Of a stretch of 64,000 bases of DNA, positions 39,183-48,715 are shown piece by piece. The position numbers and the translations under genes are program-made. The notes below the pieces were generated by a model, which did no database searches, was not told where the DNA came from, and worked only from the letters and a program-made list of their open reading frames with translations. The DNA lies in assembly GCA_016706565.1 (NCBI GenBank), contig JADJJI010000015.1:124001-188000 (forward strand). Direction: 5' to 3'. Position 1 is the first letter of the stretch; every line of letters begins with the position of its first letter. The stretch is from Piscinibacter sp. (GTDB taxonomy: Bacteria; Pseudomonadota; Gammaproteobacteria; Burkholderiales; Burkholderiaceae_C).

Positions 39183-39436
39183 GCGGGGGCGGTCGAGACT
39201 TCGAGTCGGGTCAGCCAGGCGATCGCTTCGTCGCGGTGCTCGCCGCACATCGCCGGCGAGGGCCGCAGCGAGGCGCACACCGCCGGGCGCTGCGGCAGGC
39301 CGAAGACGGCGCAGAGCAAGTCTTCGGTGAGTTGGACGCAGCGCACGCCGGCCCGCTTGCCCTCGGGCATGCCGGGAATCGGGCTGCTGATCGACGGGGC
39401 GATGCAGCAGGCGGCGCAGGCGGAGCGACATTCCAT
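39179..39436 (-). CDS. YkgJ-family cysteine-cluster protein
   Basis: An 85-residue protein from the ATG at 39436. The opening MECRSACAACC gives the C-x3-C-x2-CC pattern of the CxxCxxCC/YkgJ family, with later Cys in GVRCVQL, LLCAVFGL, AVCASL and AMCGEH; these may bind a metal or Fe-S cluster. An ATG at 39487 would add 17 residues with no family support. Function is not known. It is translationally coupled to the Crp-type regulator. Confidence 0.82.
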   Translation of the reverse strand: MECRSACAACCIAPSISSPIPGMPEGKRAGVRCVQLTEDLLCAVFGLPQRPAVCASLRPSPAMCGEHRDEAIAWLTRLEVSTAPA

Positions 39437-39554
39437 GGTCAGGACGGATTGTGTGCGGGAAACCAGCGCCGGGACGGCCCCGAGCAACCCTGGCGCATGA
39501 CGCCGGCGGTGCTGCTGCCTACAATGGCACCTTGCTCAAAATTTAGGCAGTGCG

Positions 39555-41543
39555 ATGCTGTTCCCGAGAGAATTCGATGTGATCGTCGTCGGCGGTGGCC
39601 ATGCCGGCACCGAGGCCGCGCTGGCTTCTGCGCGAATGGGTGCGGCCACCCTGCTGCTGACGCACAACATCGAGACGCTCGGCCAGATGAGCTGCAACCC
39701 GTCGATCGGCGGCATCGGCAAGGGCCACCTGGTCAAAGAGGTTGACGCGCTGGGTGGTGCCATGGCGCTGGCCACCGACGAGTCGGGCATCCAGTTCCGC
39801 ATTCTCAATGGTTCGAAGGGGCCGGCGGTGCGGGCGACCCGCGCGCAGGCCGACCGCATCCTCTACAAGGCGGCGATTCGCCAGCGTGTCGAGAACCAGC
39901 CGAACCTGTGGCTGTTCCAGGGGGCGTGCGATGACCTGATCCTGCAGGGTGATCGCGTGGCCGGCGTTGTGACGCAAGTTGGTGTTCGCTTCGCCACCCG
40001 GTCCGTGGTGCTCACGGCGGGCACCTTCCTCGACGGGCGCATCCACGTTGGATTGCAGAATCATTCGGCGGGCCGCGCGGGGGACCCTCCTGCGGTCGCC
40101 TTGTCGGCACGACTCAAGGAACTCAAGCTGCCGCAGGGCCGGTTGAAGACCGGCACGCCGCCGCGCATCGATGGCCGCTCGATCGACTTCACCAAACTGA
40201 CGGAGCAGCCGGGCGACGGCATGCCGGGCTCGAACGCACCGATGCCGGTGTTCAGCTTCCTGGGCGATGTGTCCATGCACCCGCGTCAGATGCCCTGCTG
40301 GATCACCCACACGAATGCACGAACGCACGAGATCATCCGCTCGGGCTTTGACCGCAGCCCGATGTTCACTGGTGTCATCGAAGGCGTGGGCCCGCGCTAC
40401 TGCCCGAGCATCGAAGACAAGGTCAATCGTTTCGCCGACAAGGACTCGCACCAGATCTTCCTGGAGCCCGAGGGCCTGACGACGCACGAGTTCTACCCGA
40501 ACGGCATCTCGACCTCCCTGCCCTTCGACATCCAGATCGCGGCGGTGCGCTCGATGCACGGTCTGGAGAACGCGCACATCCTTCGTCCTGGCTACGCGAT
40601 CGAGTACGACTACTTCGACCCGCGCGAGCTGAAGGCGAGCTTCGAGACTCGGTCGATCGGTGGGCTGTTTTTCGCCGGCCAGATCAACGGGACGACCGGC
40701 TACGAGGAGGCGGCGGCGCAGGGGCTGTTCGCCGGCTTGAACGCGGCGCTGCAGGTTCGTGGCGATGCTGCCTGGATGCCGCGCCGCGACCAGGCTTATC
40801 TTGGCGTGCTGGTCGACGACCTGATCACCAAGGGTGTGACGGAGCCCTACCGCATGTTCACCAGCCGGGCGGAGTTCCGGCTGCAGCTGCGCGAAGACAA
40901 CGCCGACCTGCGCCTGACCGAAGACGGCCGGCGCATGGGGCTGGTGGACGACGCGCGCTGGGATGCCTTCTGCCGCAAGCGCGATGCCGTGGCGCGCGAG
41001 GCTGAGAGGCTCAAGTCGACCTGGGTGCACCCTGGCGTGGTGCCGGCAGCCGAAGCCGAGCGGCTGGTCGGCAAGGCTCTTGAACACGAGTACAGCCTCG
41101 CAGACCTGCTGCGACGCCCGAGTGTCAGCTTCGACCAGGTGGCTGAGATGGCCGCCATCGGCGCGATGGGCCGGCCGGAGGCCACTGTTTCACGTGAAAC
41201 CCTGCGCGCCGAACTGGGCCAGGGTTTGGCGGATGCGGTGATCGAGCAGGTGCAGATCGGCATCAAGTACGCCGGCTACATCGACAAGCAGAACGAGGAA
41301 GTCGAGCGGGCTGCGGCCTACGAAGGCTTGAAGTTGCCGGACGAGCTCGACTACGCACAGGTCACCGCGCTGTCGTTCGAGGTGCGCCAGAAACTCTCGC
41401 GCCATCGGCCGGAGACGCTGGGGCAGGCTTCGCGCATTTCGGGTGTCACGCCCGCAGCGATCTCCCTGCTGCTGATCCACCTGCGCAAGGGACGCTTCAA
41501 GGGGTTCGCGGCAAACGCCGGCCAGGCCACCGATGCAGCCTGA
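39555..41543 (+). CDS. mnmG: tRNA uridine-5-carboxymethylaminomethyl modification enzyme MnmG (GidA)
   Basis: A 662-residue FAD protein, full length. The Rossmann motif [10 protein letters not shown] is at about 13-22, then [25 protein letters not shown] and the [13 protein letters not shown] and [17 protein letters not shown] blocks of the family. With MnmE it installs the cmnm5 group at U34 of several tRNAs. It heads the mnmG-rsmG-parA region. A parS-type 16-mer is embedded in its 3' third (41186-41201), and its end overlaps rsmG by 11 bases. Confidence 0.97.
   Translation: MLFPREFDVIVVGGGHAGTEAALASARMGAATLLLTHNIETLGQMSCNPSIGGIGKGHLVKEVDALGGAMALATDESGIQFRILNGSKGPAVRATRAQADRILYKAAIRQRVENQPNLWLFQGACDDLILQGDRVAGVVTQVGVRFATRSVVLTAGTFLDGRIHVGLQNHSAGRAGDPPAVALSARLKELKLPQGRLKTGTPPRIDGRSIDFTKLTEQPGDGMPGSNAPMPVFSFLGDVSMHPRQMPCWITHTNARTHEIIRSGFDRSPMFTGVIEGVGPRYCPSIEDKVNRFADKDSHQIFLEPEGLTTHEFYPNGISTSLPFDIQIAAVRSMHGLENAHILRPGYAIEYDYFDPRELKASFETRSIGGLFFAGQINGTTGYEEAAAQGLFAGLNAALQVRGDAAWMPRRDQAYLGVLVDDLITKGVTEPYRMFTSRAEFRLQLREDNADLRLTEDGRRMGLVDDARWDAFCRKRDAVAREAERLKSTWVHPGVVPAAEAERLVGKALEHEYSLADLLRRPSVSFDQVAEMAAIGAMGRPEATVSRETLRAELGQGLADAVIEQVQIGIKYAGYIDKQNEEVERAAAYEGLKLPDELDYAQVTALSFEVRQKLSRHRPETLGQASRISGVTPAAISLLLIHLRKGRFKGFAANAGQATDAA
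41186..41201. other. parS site 1, inside mnmG
   Basis: TGTTTCACGTGAAACC matches the bacterial parS consensus (TGTTtCACGTGAAACa) at 15 of 16 positions. It lies 1.1 kb before parA, a normal distance for ParB loading sites. Confidence 0.85.
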
Positions 41544-42213
41544 GCTGCTGCGCGAGTCGCTCGGCGGCATCTGCGTCGAGCTCGGACTGGAGCTGCCGCC
41601 GGCGACCGCGGATCGGCTGCTCGCCTACCTGTCGCTGCTGCACCGCTGGAACGCCACCTACAACCTGACGGCGGTGCGCGATCCGGCCGAGATGCTGACC
41701 CAGCATCTGGCGGACTGCCTGGCGGTCGTCGGCCCCTTGCGCCGGCAGCTCGCGGCGGGTTCGCAGCGACGGCTGCTCGACGTCGGCAGCGGAGGCGGCC
41801 TACCCGGCGTGGTGCTGGCTGCGCTGGAGCCAGGCTGGTCCGTGACCTGCGTGGACTCAGTGGGCAAGAAGGTGGCCTTCATCCGTCAGGTTGCAGCGGA
41901 GCTGTCACTGCGCAATCTCACCGGCGAGCACGCCCGCATCGAGGCGCTCCAGGCTCCACCGTTCGACCTGATCACCTCCCGCGCCTTCGCGTCGCTGGCC
42001 GATTTCGTCGTTCCCACCCGCCGATTGCTGGCGCCCACGGGTGTCTGGGCCGCGATGAAGGGAAAGTCGCCGGAGCTTGAGCTGGCCGCATTGCCACCAG
42101 GGATCACGGTGTTTCACGTGGAACCGCTGACCGTGCCGGGCTTGCAGGCCGAACGTTGCCTCGTCTGGATGCGCGAAGCGGCGCCGCCCTCGCCCGGGCT
42201 GGTACATTCCTGA
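41533..42213 (+). CDS. rsmG: 16S rRNA (guanine-527-N7) methyltransferase RsmG (GidB)
   Basis: A 226-residue SAM-dependent methyltransferase. The motif [16 protein letters not shown] (about 80-95) binds SAM; the family-typical [18 protein letters not shown] and [11 protein letters not shown] follow. It methylates G527 of 16S rRNA. ATG lies within the end of mnmG (11-base overlap). A second parS-type site is embedded near its 3' end. Confidence 0.95.
   Translation: MQPELLRESLGGICVELGLELPPATADRLLAYLSLLHRWNATYNLTAVRDPAEMLTQHLADCLAVVGPLRRQLAAGSQRRLLDVGSGGGLPGVVLAALEPGWSVTCVDSVGKKVAFIRQVAAELSLRNLTGEHARIEALQAPPFDLITSRAFASLADFVVPTRRLLAPTGVWAAMKGKSPELELAALPPGITVFHVEPLTVPGLQAERCLVWMREAAPPSPGLVHS
42110..42125. 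other. parS site 2, inside rsmG
   Basis: TGTTTCACGTGGAACC matches the parS consensus at 14 of 16 positions, keeping the central TTTCACGTG core. It lies 160 bases upstream of parA. Confidence 0.75.
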
Positions 42214-42284
42214 GTCGGCGGCCGGGTCATCCGGAACGTCTCTCTTCCCGGGCTTCGGCCCGCCTCGACCCGCATCCCCCAGCC

Positions 42285-43058
42285 ATGGCCCGAATCTTCT
42301 GCATCGCCAATCAAAAGGGCGGCGTCGGCAAGACCACCACCACCGTGAATCTGGCCGCCGGCCTGGCGCGCATCGGCCAACGGGTGCTCGTCGTCGACCT
42401 CGACCCGCAGGGCAATGCCACCATGGGCTCCGGCGTCGACAAGCGGTCGCTGGCGCTGACGGTCTACGACGTACTGCTCGAAAGCGCCTCCGTCGCCGAA
42501 GCGCGCCAGCGCAGCGAGAAGGCCGGCTACGACGTGATCGGCGCCAACCGCGAACTGGCCGGCGCCGAGGTCGAACTGGTCGAACTGGAGCGGCGCGACA
42601 AGCGCCTCAAGGGTGCGCTGGCCGCGGTCGAGGCCGACTACGACTTCGTGCTGATCGACTGCCCGCCCTCGCTGAGCCTGCTGACGCTCAACGGCCTGTG
42701 CAGCGCCCACGGCGTGATCGTGCCGATGCAGTGCGAATACTTCGCGCTGGAAGGGCTGTCCGACCTGGTCAACACCATCAAGCAGGTCCACGCCAACCTC
42801 AACCCGGACCTGCAGATCATCGGCCTGCTGCGCGTCATGTTCGATCCCCGCATCACACTGCAGCAGCAGGTGAGCGAGCAGCTCAAGGCGCATTTCGGCG
42901 ACAAGGTGTTCGACTCGGTCATCCCTCGCAACGTCCGCCTGGCCGAGGCGCCGAGCTACGGGTTGCCCGGCGTCGTGTTCGATCCGAGCTCGCGCGGCGC
43001 GCAGGCCTTCGTCGAATTTGCCGGCGAGATGGTGCGCCGCATCGAATCGATGCGGTGA
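42285..43058 (+). CDS. parA: Chromosome-partitioning ATPase ParA (Soj)
   Basis: A 257-residue deviant Walker ATPase. KGGVGKTT (11-18) carries the signature Lys, followed by VVDLDPQGNATMGSG and DYDFVLIDCPPSLSLLTLN. There is no N-terminal HTH, so it is the chromosomal rather than plasmid type. With ParB bound at parS it moves the origin regions apart. It is downstream of rsmG; parB lies 2.4 kb further on, separated by three other genes. Confidence 0.95.
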   Translation: MARIFCIANQKGGVGKTTTTVNLAAGLARIGQRVLVVDLDPQGNATMGSGVDKRSLALTVYDVLLESASVAEARQRSEKAGYDVIGANRELAGAEVELVELERRDKRLKGALAAVEADYDFVLIDCPPSLSLLTLNGLCSAHGVIVPMQCEYFALEGLSDLVNTIKQVHANLNPDLQIIGLLRVMFDPRITLQQQVSEQLKAHFGDKVFDSVIPRNVRLAEAPSYGLPGVVFDPSSRGAQAFVEFAGEMVRRIESMR

Positions 43059-43069
43059 TCGCCGTGCGC

Positions 43070-43858
43070 ATGAACCCGGTCATCGCCCGTCAGTTCGATC
43101 CCCATCTACTCTCCCGTGTCGAAGACGCCGGGCTGAACGCCAGCGCCCCGCCCCAGCAGCGCTGGCTGGATGGTTGGCTCGTGCGCTTGTCGCCGGGCAA
43201 GGCCAAGCGGGCCCGCTGCATCAACGCCGTTGCGGCCGGCCGCATGCCGGTGCCCAACAAGCTGGCGCTGTGCGAGCCGGTCTATGCGCAGGCCGAGCTG
43301 CCGCTGATCGTGCGGATCACCCCCTTCAGCGAACCGATCGGGCTGGACGCGACACTGGACGCGATGGGCCTGCAGCGCTTCGACGACACGCGGGTGATGG
43401 TGCTGCAGGACCTTCCTGCCGTCGACGTGCCGAGCTTGCCGGCGGGCATCTCGATCCAGTCGATCGGCCTGGAGGCATTTGCTCAGCGGGTTGGCGCGCT
43501 TCGCGGTTCGCCGTTGTCGCAGCGGCTCGCGCATGGCCAGCGGCTGGTGCAGTCGCCGGTGCCTTTTCGCGCTTTCGAGCTGCGGCTGGACAATGAAGTG
43601 GTGGCCTGTGGCCAATCGGCCCAGGAGGCCGACCTTGTCGGCCTGTATGACATCTTCACCGCTGAAGCGGTGCGTGGTCGCGGCTTTGCGAAGCTGCTCT
43701 GCACACATCTGCTGGCCGAGGCGCGGGGACAGGGTGCCCGCCATGCCTATCTGCAGGTCGATGGTGACAACCACGCGGCTCGCGCCGCCTACCACCGTCT
43801 CGGCTTCGGCGACGCCTACGCCTACCACTACCGCTCGCGCGATCCGTCGGCCACCTGA
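43070..43858 (+). CDS. GNAT-family N-acetyltransferase
   Basis: A 262-residue protein. The C-terminal half is GNAT: IFTAEAVRGRGFAKLLCTHLL (motif A) and GDNHAARAAYHRLGFGDAY. The N-terminal half (to about 130), with QRWLDGWLVRLSPGKAKRARCIN, is a partner domain found in proteins of this size and seems related to the GNAT fold but lacks the CoA loop. ATG at 43070; a GTG at 43055 overlapping the parA stop is an alternative. Its substrate is unknown; co-transcription with parA is likely. Confidence 0.82.
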   Translation: MNPVIARQFDPHLLSRVEDAGLNASAPPQQRWLDGWLVRLSPGKAKRARCINAVAAGRMPVPNKLALCEPVYAQAELPLIVRITPFSEPIGLDATLDAMGLQRFDDTRVMVLQDLPAVDVPSLPAGISIQSIGLEAFAQRVGALRGSPLSQRLAHGQRLVQSPVPFRAFELRLDNEVVACGQSAQEADLVGLYDIFTAEAVRGRGFAKLLCTHLLAEARGQGARHAYLQVDGDNHAARAAYHRLGFGDAYAYHYRSRDPSAT

Positions 43859-43868
43859 GCCCTGGCGT

Positions 43869-44810
43869 CTAGAGGCCCAGGCCCTCGTCCACGCCGAGGT
43901 GGACGTTCATCGATTGCACCGCCGCCCCGCTGGCGCCCTTCCCCAGGTTGTCCAGGCGAGACATCAGCAGCGCCTGCGTGTCGCTCGCGAACACGAAGAT
44001 GTCCACGCGGTTGGTGTCGTTGCAGGCCTGCACGTCGAAGAAGCCGTCCTCCAGCGTGGCCGGATCCGAGAGCGGCATCACCCGAACGAAGCGTTCGCCT
44101 GCATAGCGCTGCGTCAATGCAGCGTGCAGCTTGGTCGGCGTGACTCCCGCAGGGAGCTGCGATAGATGTAAGGGCACGCTCACCGACAAACCCTTGTAGA
44201 AATTGGAGACGATCGGGACGAAGACCGGTGGCGAAGCCAGCTTGCCGTGAGCCGCCATCTCCGGCAGGTGCTTGTGGGCCAGCTTGAGCGCATAGGGGCG
44301 CGGCGATTGCAGCCGTGTGTCGCCCCCCGCCTCGTACTGCTCGATCATCTTCTTGCCGCCACCGGAGAAGCCGGTGATCGAAGTCGCGCTCAGAGGCAGG
44401 TCGGCCGGTACGAGCCCTGCGTCGACCAGCGGGCGCAGCAGCAGAATGAAGGCCGAGGCGTGGCAGCCGGGGTTGGCGATGCGCTTGGTGGCGCGCAGTG
44501 CTTCCCGCTGCTGCGGCGCCAGCTCGGGCAGGCCGAACACCCAGCCCGGGGCCGTCCGGTGCGCCGTGCTGGCGTCGATCAGGCATGTGTCGGGGTTGGT
44601 GACCAAAGCAGCGGCTTCCTTGGCCGCCGCATCGGGCAGGCACAGGAAAGCCACGTCGGCGGCGTTGAGCAGGCGGGCGCGCTCGCCCGCATCCTTGCGC
44701 TTGTCGGCATCGATGCGCAGCACCTCGACGTCGGCACGCTGCGCGAGATACTCGTGGATGCGCAGGCCGGTCGTGCCTTCCTGGCCGTCGACGAACACGC
44801 GGGTCTTCAT
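43869..44810 (-). CDS. argC: N-acetyl-gamma-glutamyl-phosphate reductase, type 2 ArgC
   Basis: A 313-residue enzyme of the shorter type-2 class. The nucleotide-binding start [18 protein letters not shown], the active-site Cys in [19 protein letters not shown] and the [12 protein letters not shown] loop are all present. It reduces N-acetylglutamyl phosphate in arginine synthesis. It is the only minus-strand gene inside the parA-parB interval, oriented against its neighbours, with an 18-base gap to the divergent hydrolase. Confidence 0.94.
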   Translation of the reverse strand: MKTRVFVDGQEGTTGLRIHEYLAQRADVEVLRIDADKRKDAGERARLLNAADVAFLCLPDAAAKEAAALVTNPDTCLIDASTAHRTAPGWVFGLPELAPQQREALRATKRIANPGCHASAFILLLRPLVDAGLVPADLPLSATSITGFSGGGKKMIEQYEAGGDTRLQSPRPYALKLAHKHLPEMAAHGKLASPPVFVPIVSNFYKGLSVSVPLHLSQLPAGVTPTKLHAALTQRYAGERFVRVMPLSDPATLEDGFFDVQACNDTNRVDIFVFASDTQALLMSRLDNLGKGASGAAVQSMNVHLGVDEGLGL

Positions 44811-44827
44811 GTCACGATTCCCGAAAG

Positions 44828-45412
44828 ATGAACGACAAGGATAAGGCAAACCCCACGCCTGGCGTGGCTGAGGCGCCGACCGTGCTGTTGCTGCCGGGTT
44901 GGCTGAACTCGGATGACGCGCACTGGCAGAGCCGCTGGGAGGCGCTGCACGGCCACCGCCGCGTCGAGCAGGACGACTGGCTGTGGCCGCGCCGCGGCGA
45001 CTGGATGGCGCGGCTCGACGAGGTGCTGCTGGACAGCTCGCACGGCGTGAGGCTGGTCGCACACAGCCTCGGCTGCCAGCTGGTTGCGGCCTGGGCAGCG
45101 CACTCGCGACACACGGAACGGGTCGCCGCCACGCTGCTGGTGGCCCCGCCGGACACCGAGCGCGACGACATGCCGCCCAACCTCTTCAATTGGCGGCCGA
45201 TCGTCCGCGAACGCCTGCCCTTCGCCAGCCTGGTGGTGGCGAGCACCGACGACCCGTACTGCGCGCTGCCGCGCGCCGAGCGCATGGCCGCCGATTGGGG
45301 TGCCGCGATCGTCGAGATCGGCCCGCGTGGCCACATCAATGGAGAGTCCGGGCTCGGCGACTGGCCCGAAGGGCTGGCCTTGCTGCGCGGTCTGGCGGGC
45401 GATGCCCGCTGA
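44828..45412 (+). CDS. RBBP9/YdeN-family alpha/beta hydrolase
   Basis: A 194-residue protein. It has [22 protein letters not shown], the nucleophile elbow [15 protein letters not shown] and the conserved DDPYC and [18 protein letters not shown] blocks of the RBBP9 (DUF1234-like) serine hydrolases, with Ser, Asp and His of the triad visible. Activity in bacteria is not well defined. It starts 18 bases from argC in the opposite direction and ends 19 bases before parB, probably sharing its transcript. Confidence 0.88.
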   Translation: MNDKDKANPTPGVAEAPTVLLLPGWLNSDDAHWQSRWEALHGHRRVEQDDWLWPRRGDWMARLDEVLLDSSHGVRLVAHSLGCQLVAAWAAHSRHTERVAATLLVAPPDTERDDMPPNLFNWRPIVRERLPFASLVVASTDDPYCALPRAERMAADWGAAIVEIGPRGHINGESGLGDWPEGLALLRGLAGDAR

Positions 45413-45431
45413 TCGCGGACAATCGCGCCCC

Positions 45432-46325
45432 ATGGTCACCAAGAAACCCAAGGGCCTCGGCCTCGGACTGGAAGCGCTGCTCGGCCCCAAGGTGTCGGAC
45501 GCGCCCCGCCCCGCCGGCGATGCGCCGCCCGCCACGCTCAAGCTCGCCGTGCTGCAGCCCGGCAAGTACCAGCCGCGCACGCGCATGGACGAAGGCTCGC
45601 TCTACGAGCTGGCCGAGAGCATCAAGGCGCAGGGCGTGATGCAGCCGATCCTCGTGCGACCGGTGTCTGCCGGCCGCTACGAGATCATCGCTGGCGAGCG
45701 GCGCATGCGCGCCGCCAAGCTGGCCGGGTTGGACGAGGTGCCGGTGCTCGTCAAGGACGTGCCGGACGAAGCCGCGGCGGCGATGTCGCTGATCGAGAAC
45801 ATCCAGCGCGAGGACCTCAACCCGCTCGAAGAGGCACAGGGCCTGAAGCGCCTGACCGACGAGTTCGGCCTGACGCACGAACAGGCCGCGCAGGCCGTGG
45901 GCCGTTCGCGCAGCGCTGCGAGCAATCTGCTGCGCCTGCTCAACCTGAGCGAACCCGTTCAGCAGATGCTGATGGCCGGCGACATCGACATGGGCCACGC
46001 GCGTGCGCTGCTGCCGCTCGAGGGTGCTCAACAGATCCTTGCTGCCGGCGACGTGGTCGCGCGCAAGCTCAGCGTGCGCGAGGCCGAGAAGCTCGTGACC
46101 AAGCTGCAGCACGCCCGCCAGAAGCCCCTGCTGCGGGTGGCCAGCGAGAAGACGCGCGACGTGGCGCGCATCGAGGAAGAACTCTCCGACGCGCTGACCG
46201 CCAAGGTGGAGATCCGCATCAAGAAGCGCACGAAGCGCGGCGAGCAGGGCGAGGTTGCCATTGCCTTCGGCTCGCTCGAAGAACTCAACGGCCTGCTCGA
46301 CAAGCTCGGCCTCGGCGCCCGCTGA
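45432..46325 (+). CDS. parB: Chromosome-partitioning protein ParB (Spo0J)
   Basis: A 297-residue ParB. It opens with KPKGLGLGLEALLG, then the CTP-binding domain with IIAGERRMRAAKLAG and LIENIQREDLNPLEEAQG, the parS-binding HTH LTHEQAAQAVGRSRSAASNLLRLLNL, and a C-terminal dimerisation region. It loads at parS and spreads as a CTP-dependent clamp. It is separated from parA by a GNAT gene, argC on the other strand and a hydrolase gene. Confidence 0.95.
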   Translation: MVTKKPKGLGLGLEALLGPKVSDAPRPAGDAPPATLKLAVLQPGKYQPRTRMDEGSLYELAESIKAQGVMQPILVRPVSAGRYEIIAGERRMRAAKLAGLDEVPVLVKDVPDEAAAAMSLIENIQREDLNPLEEAQGLKRLTDEFGLTHEQAAQAVGRSRSAASNLLRLLNLSEPVQQMLMAGDIDMGHARALLPLEGAQQILAAGDVVARKLSVREAEKLVTKLQHARQKPLLRVASEKTRDVARIEEELSDALTAKVEIRIKKRTKRGEQGEVAIAFGSLEELNGLLDKLGLGAR

Positions 46326-46640
46326 GGCTCTCACCAAGATGGCTTTGCGGAACTTTGCACGTTGCGGCGTGCTCAGTCGGGTGTTGCCGATCAACCGATC
46401 GGTTGCGAGGCACGTTACTTGCTGAAGTTGCGCAGGAGCGACCTGTGTGACAAACAGCCGTGTCATCACCCTTGTTTTCGGGTTCACGGCAGGAGCAAGA
46501 TGCAGCAAGCTTGACTCGACAGCTGGCCGATCGATCTGGAAAGCTCTGATGGAGCCCGTAGGACTTCATCAGAACTTCCCCCCTCGTGGCACTCTGGTTT
46601 CACGCCGGTGTGCCGCAGTCCTGATGCGTAGGAGATCGGC
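46326..46640. other. 315-base intergenic region between parB and prkA
   Basis: Holds a 14-bp palindrome CAACCGATCGGTTG at 46392-46405, a sigma-54-type promoter at 46587-46602 and an AGGAG ribosome site ahead of prkA. Nothing in it looks coding. The palindrome is about 190 bases upstream of the promoter, where an enhancer-binding protein site would be plausible. Confidence 0.6.
46587..46602 (+). promoter_or_regulatory. Sigma-54-type (-24/-12) promoter of the prkA operon
   Basis: TGGCAC-N5-TTTCA matches the sigma-54 consensus TGGCAC-N5-TTGCA at 10 of 11 defined positions. It sits 40 bases upstream of the prkA start. In E. coli the homologous yeaGH operon is known to be sigma-54 dependent. Confidence 0.65.
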
Positions 46641-48563
46641 ATGGACGTGATCAGCAATTTCACCGCGCGCTTCGAGCGCACCCGCGAAGAAGAGCTCTCG
46701 CTCGAGGACTACCTCGCCGAGTGCAAGCGCAACCCGGTTGCCTACTCGACCGCGGCCGAGCGCATGCTCAAGGCCATCGGCGAGCCGCAGACCATCGACA
46801 CGCGCAACGACCAGCGCCTGTCGCGGCTGTTCGCCAACAAGGTCATCAAGCTCTACCCCGCCTTCGCCGAGTTCTACGGCATGGAAGACGCCATCGAACA
46901 GGTGGTCTCGTACTTCCGCCATGCCGCGCAGGGCCTCGAAGAGAAGAAGCAGATCCTCTACCTGCTCGGCCCCGTGGGCGGCGGCAAGAGTTCGATCGCC
47001 GAGCGCCTGAAGCAGCTGATGCAGGAGGTGCCCTTCTACGCGATCAAGGGCTCGCCGGTGAACGAGTCGCCGCTGGGCCTGTTCGACGCCGCCGAAGACG
47101 GGCCGATCCTCGAGAAGGAATACGGCATTCCGCGTCGCTACCTGAACCGGATCCTGTCACCTTGGGCCGTGAAACGTCTGGAGGAGTTCGGCGGCGACAT
47201 CCGCAAGTTCAAGGTCGTCAAGCGTTATCCCTCAGTGCTCAAGCAGGTCGGCATCGCCAAGACCGAGCCGGGCGACGAGAACAACCAGGACATCTCCTCG
47301 CTGGTCGGCAAGGTCGACATCCGCAAGCTCGAGACCTACGCGCAGGACGACCCGGACGCCTACAGCTACTCCGGCGGCCTGTGCCTGGCCAACCAGGGCC
47401 TGCTCGAGTTCGTCGAGATGTTCAAGGCGCCGATCAAGGTGCTGCACCCGCTGCTCACCGCCACGCAGGAAGGCAACTTCAAGGGCACCGAGGGCTTCGG
47501 CGCCATCCCGTTCGACGGCGTCGTGCTCGCGCACAGCAACGAGAGCGAGTGGAAGGCCTTCCGCAACAACAAGAACAACGAGGCCTTCCTCGACCGCATC
47601 TACATCGTCAAGGTGCCGTACTGCCTGCGCGTCAGCGAAGAGGTGAAGATCTACGAGAAGCTGCTGCGCGGCTCCTCGCTGGCCAACGCCACCTGCGCGC
47701 CGGGCACGCTGAAGATGATGAGCCAGTTCGCCGTGCTCACGCGACTGAAGGAGCCGGAGAACTCGTCGCTGTTCAGCAAGATGCTGGTCTACGACGGCGA
47801 GAACCTGAAGGACACCGACCCGCGCGCCAAGAGCTTCCAGGAGTACCGCGACTACGCCGGTGTCGACGAGGGCATGAGCGGCATCTCGACGCGCTTCGCG
47901 TTCAAGATCATCTCCAAGGTCTTCAACTTCGACAGCACCGAGGTCGCCGCCAACCCGGTGCACCTGATGTACGTGCTCGAACAGCAGATCGAGCGCGAGC
48001 AGTTCCCGCCCGAGACGGAGCAGAAGTACCTCTCGTTCATCAAGGAGCACCTGGCGACGAAGTACGCGGAGTTCATCGGCAAGGAGATCCAGACCGCCTA
48101 CCTCGAGAGCTACAGCGAGTACGGCCAGAACATCTTCGACCGCTACGTCACCTACGCCGACTACTGGATCCAGGACCACGAGTACCGCGACACCGACACC
48201 GGCGAGGTCTTCGACCGCGTGTCGCTGAACGGCGAGCTCGAGAAGATCGAGAAGCCGGCGGGCATCGCCAACCCGAAGGACTTCCGCAACGAGATCGTCA
48301 ACTTTGTATTGCGTGCGCGTGCCGGCAACCAGGGCAAGAACCCCCTGTGGACGAGCTACGAGAAGCTGCGCACGGTGATCGAGAAGAAGATGTTCTCGAA
48401 CACCGAGGAGCTGCTGCCGGTGATCAGCTTCAACGCCAAGGCCAGCGCCGACGAGGCCAAGAAGCACGAGGACTTCGTCACCCGCATGGTCGCCAAGGGC
48501 TACACGCCCAAGCAGGTGCGCCTGCTGTGCGAGTGGTACCTGCGCGTGCGCAAGAGCTCGTGA
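46641..48563 (+). CDS. prkA: PrkA family serine protein kinase / AAA ATPase (YeaG)
   Basis: A 640-residue protein of standard length. The AAA part has Walker A LLGPVGGGKSS at about 107-117. The later KVPYCLRVSEEVKIYEKLL and ISTRFAFKIISKVFNFD blocks are typical of the YeaG/PrkA C-terminal kinase-like domain. Members influence nutrient-stress adaptation and, in E. coli, act with YeaH under nitrogen starvation. It is first in the prkA-yeaH-spoVR block, behind a sigma-54-type promoter. Confidence 0.95.
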   Translation: MDVISNFTARFERTREEELSLEDYLAECKRNPVAYSTAAERMLKAIGEPQTIDTRNDQRLSRLFANKVIKLYPAFAEFYGMEDAIEQVVSYFRHAAQGLEEKKQILYLLGPVGGGKSSIAERLKQLMQEVPFYAIKGSPVNESPLGLFDAAEDGPILEKEYGIPRRYLNRILSPWAVKRLEEFGGDIRKFKVVKRYPSVLKQVGIAKTEPGDENNQDISSLVGKVDIRKLETYAQDDPDAYSYSGGLCLANQGLLEFVEMFKAPIKVLHPLLTATQEGNFKGTEGFGAIPFDGVVLAHSNESEWKAFRNNKNNEAFLDRIYIVKVPYCLRVSEEVKIYEKLLRGSSLANATCAPGTLKMMSQFAVLTRLKEPENSSLFSKMLVYDGENLKDTDPRAKSFQEYRDYAGVDEGMSGISTRFAFKIISKVFNFDSTEVAANPVHLMYVLEQQIEREQFPPETEQKYLSFIKEHLATKYAEFIGKEIQTAYLESYSEYGQNIFDRYVTYADYWIQDHEYRDTDTGEVFDRVSLNGELEKIEKPAGIANPKDFRNEIVNFVLRARAGNQGKNPLWTSYEKLRTVIEKKMFSNTEELLPVISFNAKASADEAKKHEDFVTRMVAKGYTPKQVRLLCEWYLRVRKSS

Positions 48564-48623
48564 TGACGACCCCTCGCCCGACGGATCACGGCGCCCCGGG
48601 GGGAAGGGGGGCGGGGCCGCGGG

Positions 48624-48675
<52 letters not shown>

Positions 48676-48715
48676 CGGCTCAGGGGGCGGCCCGGCGCTC
48701 AGCCAGAAGTCATGA

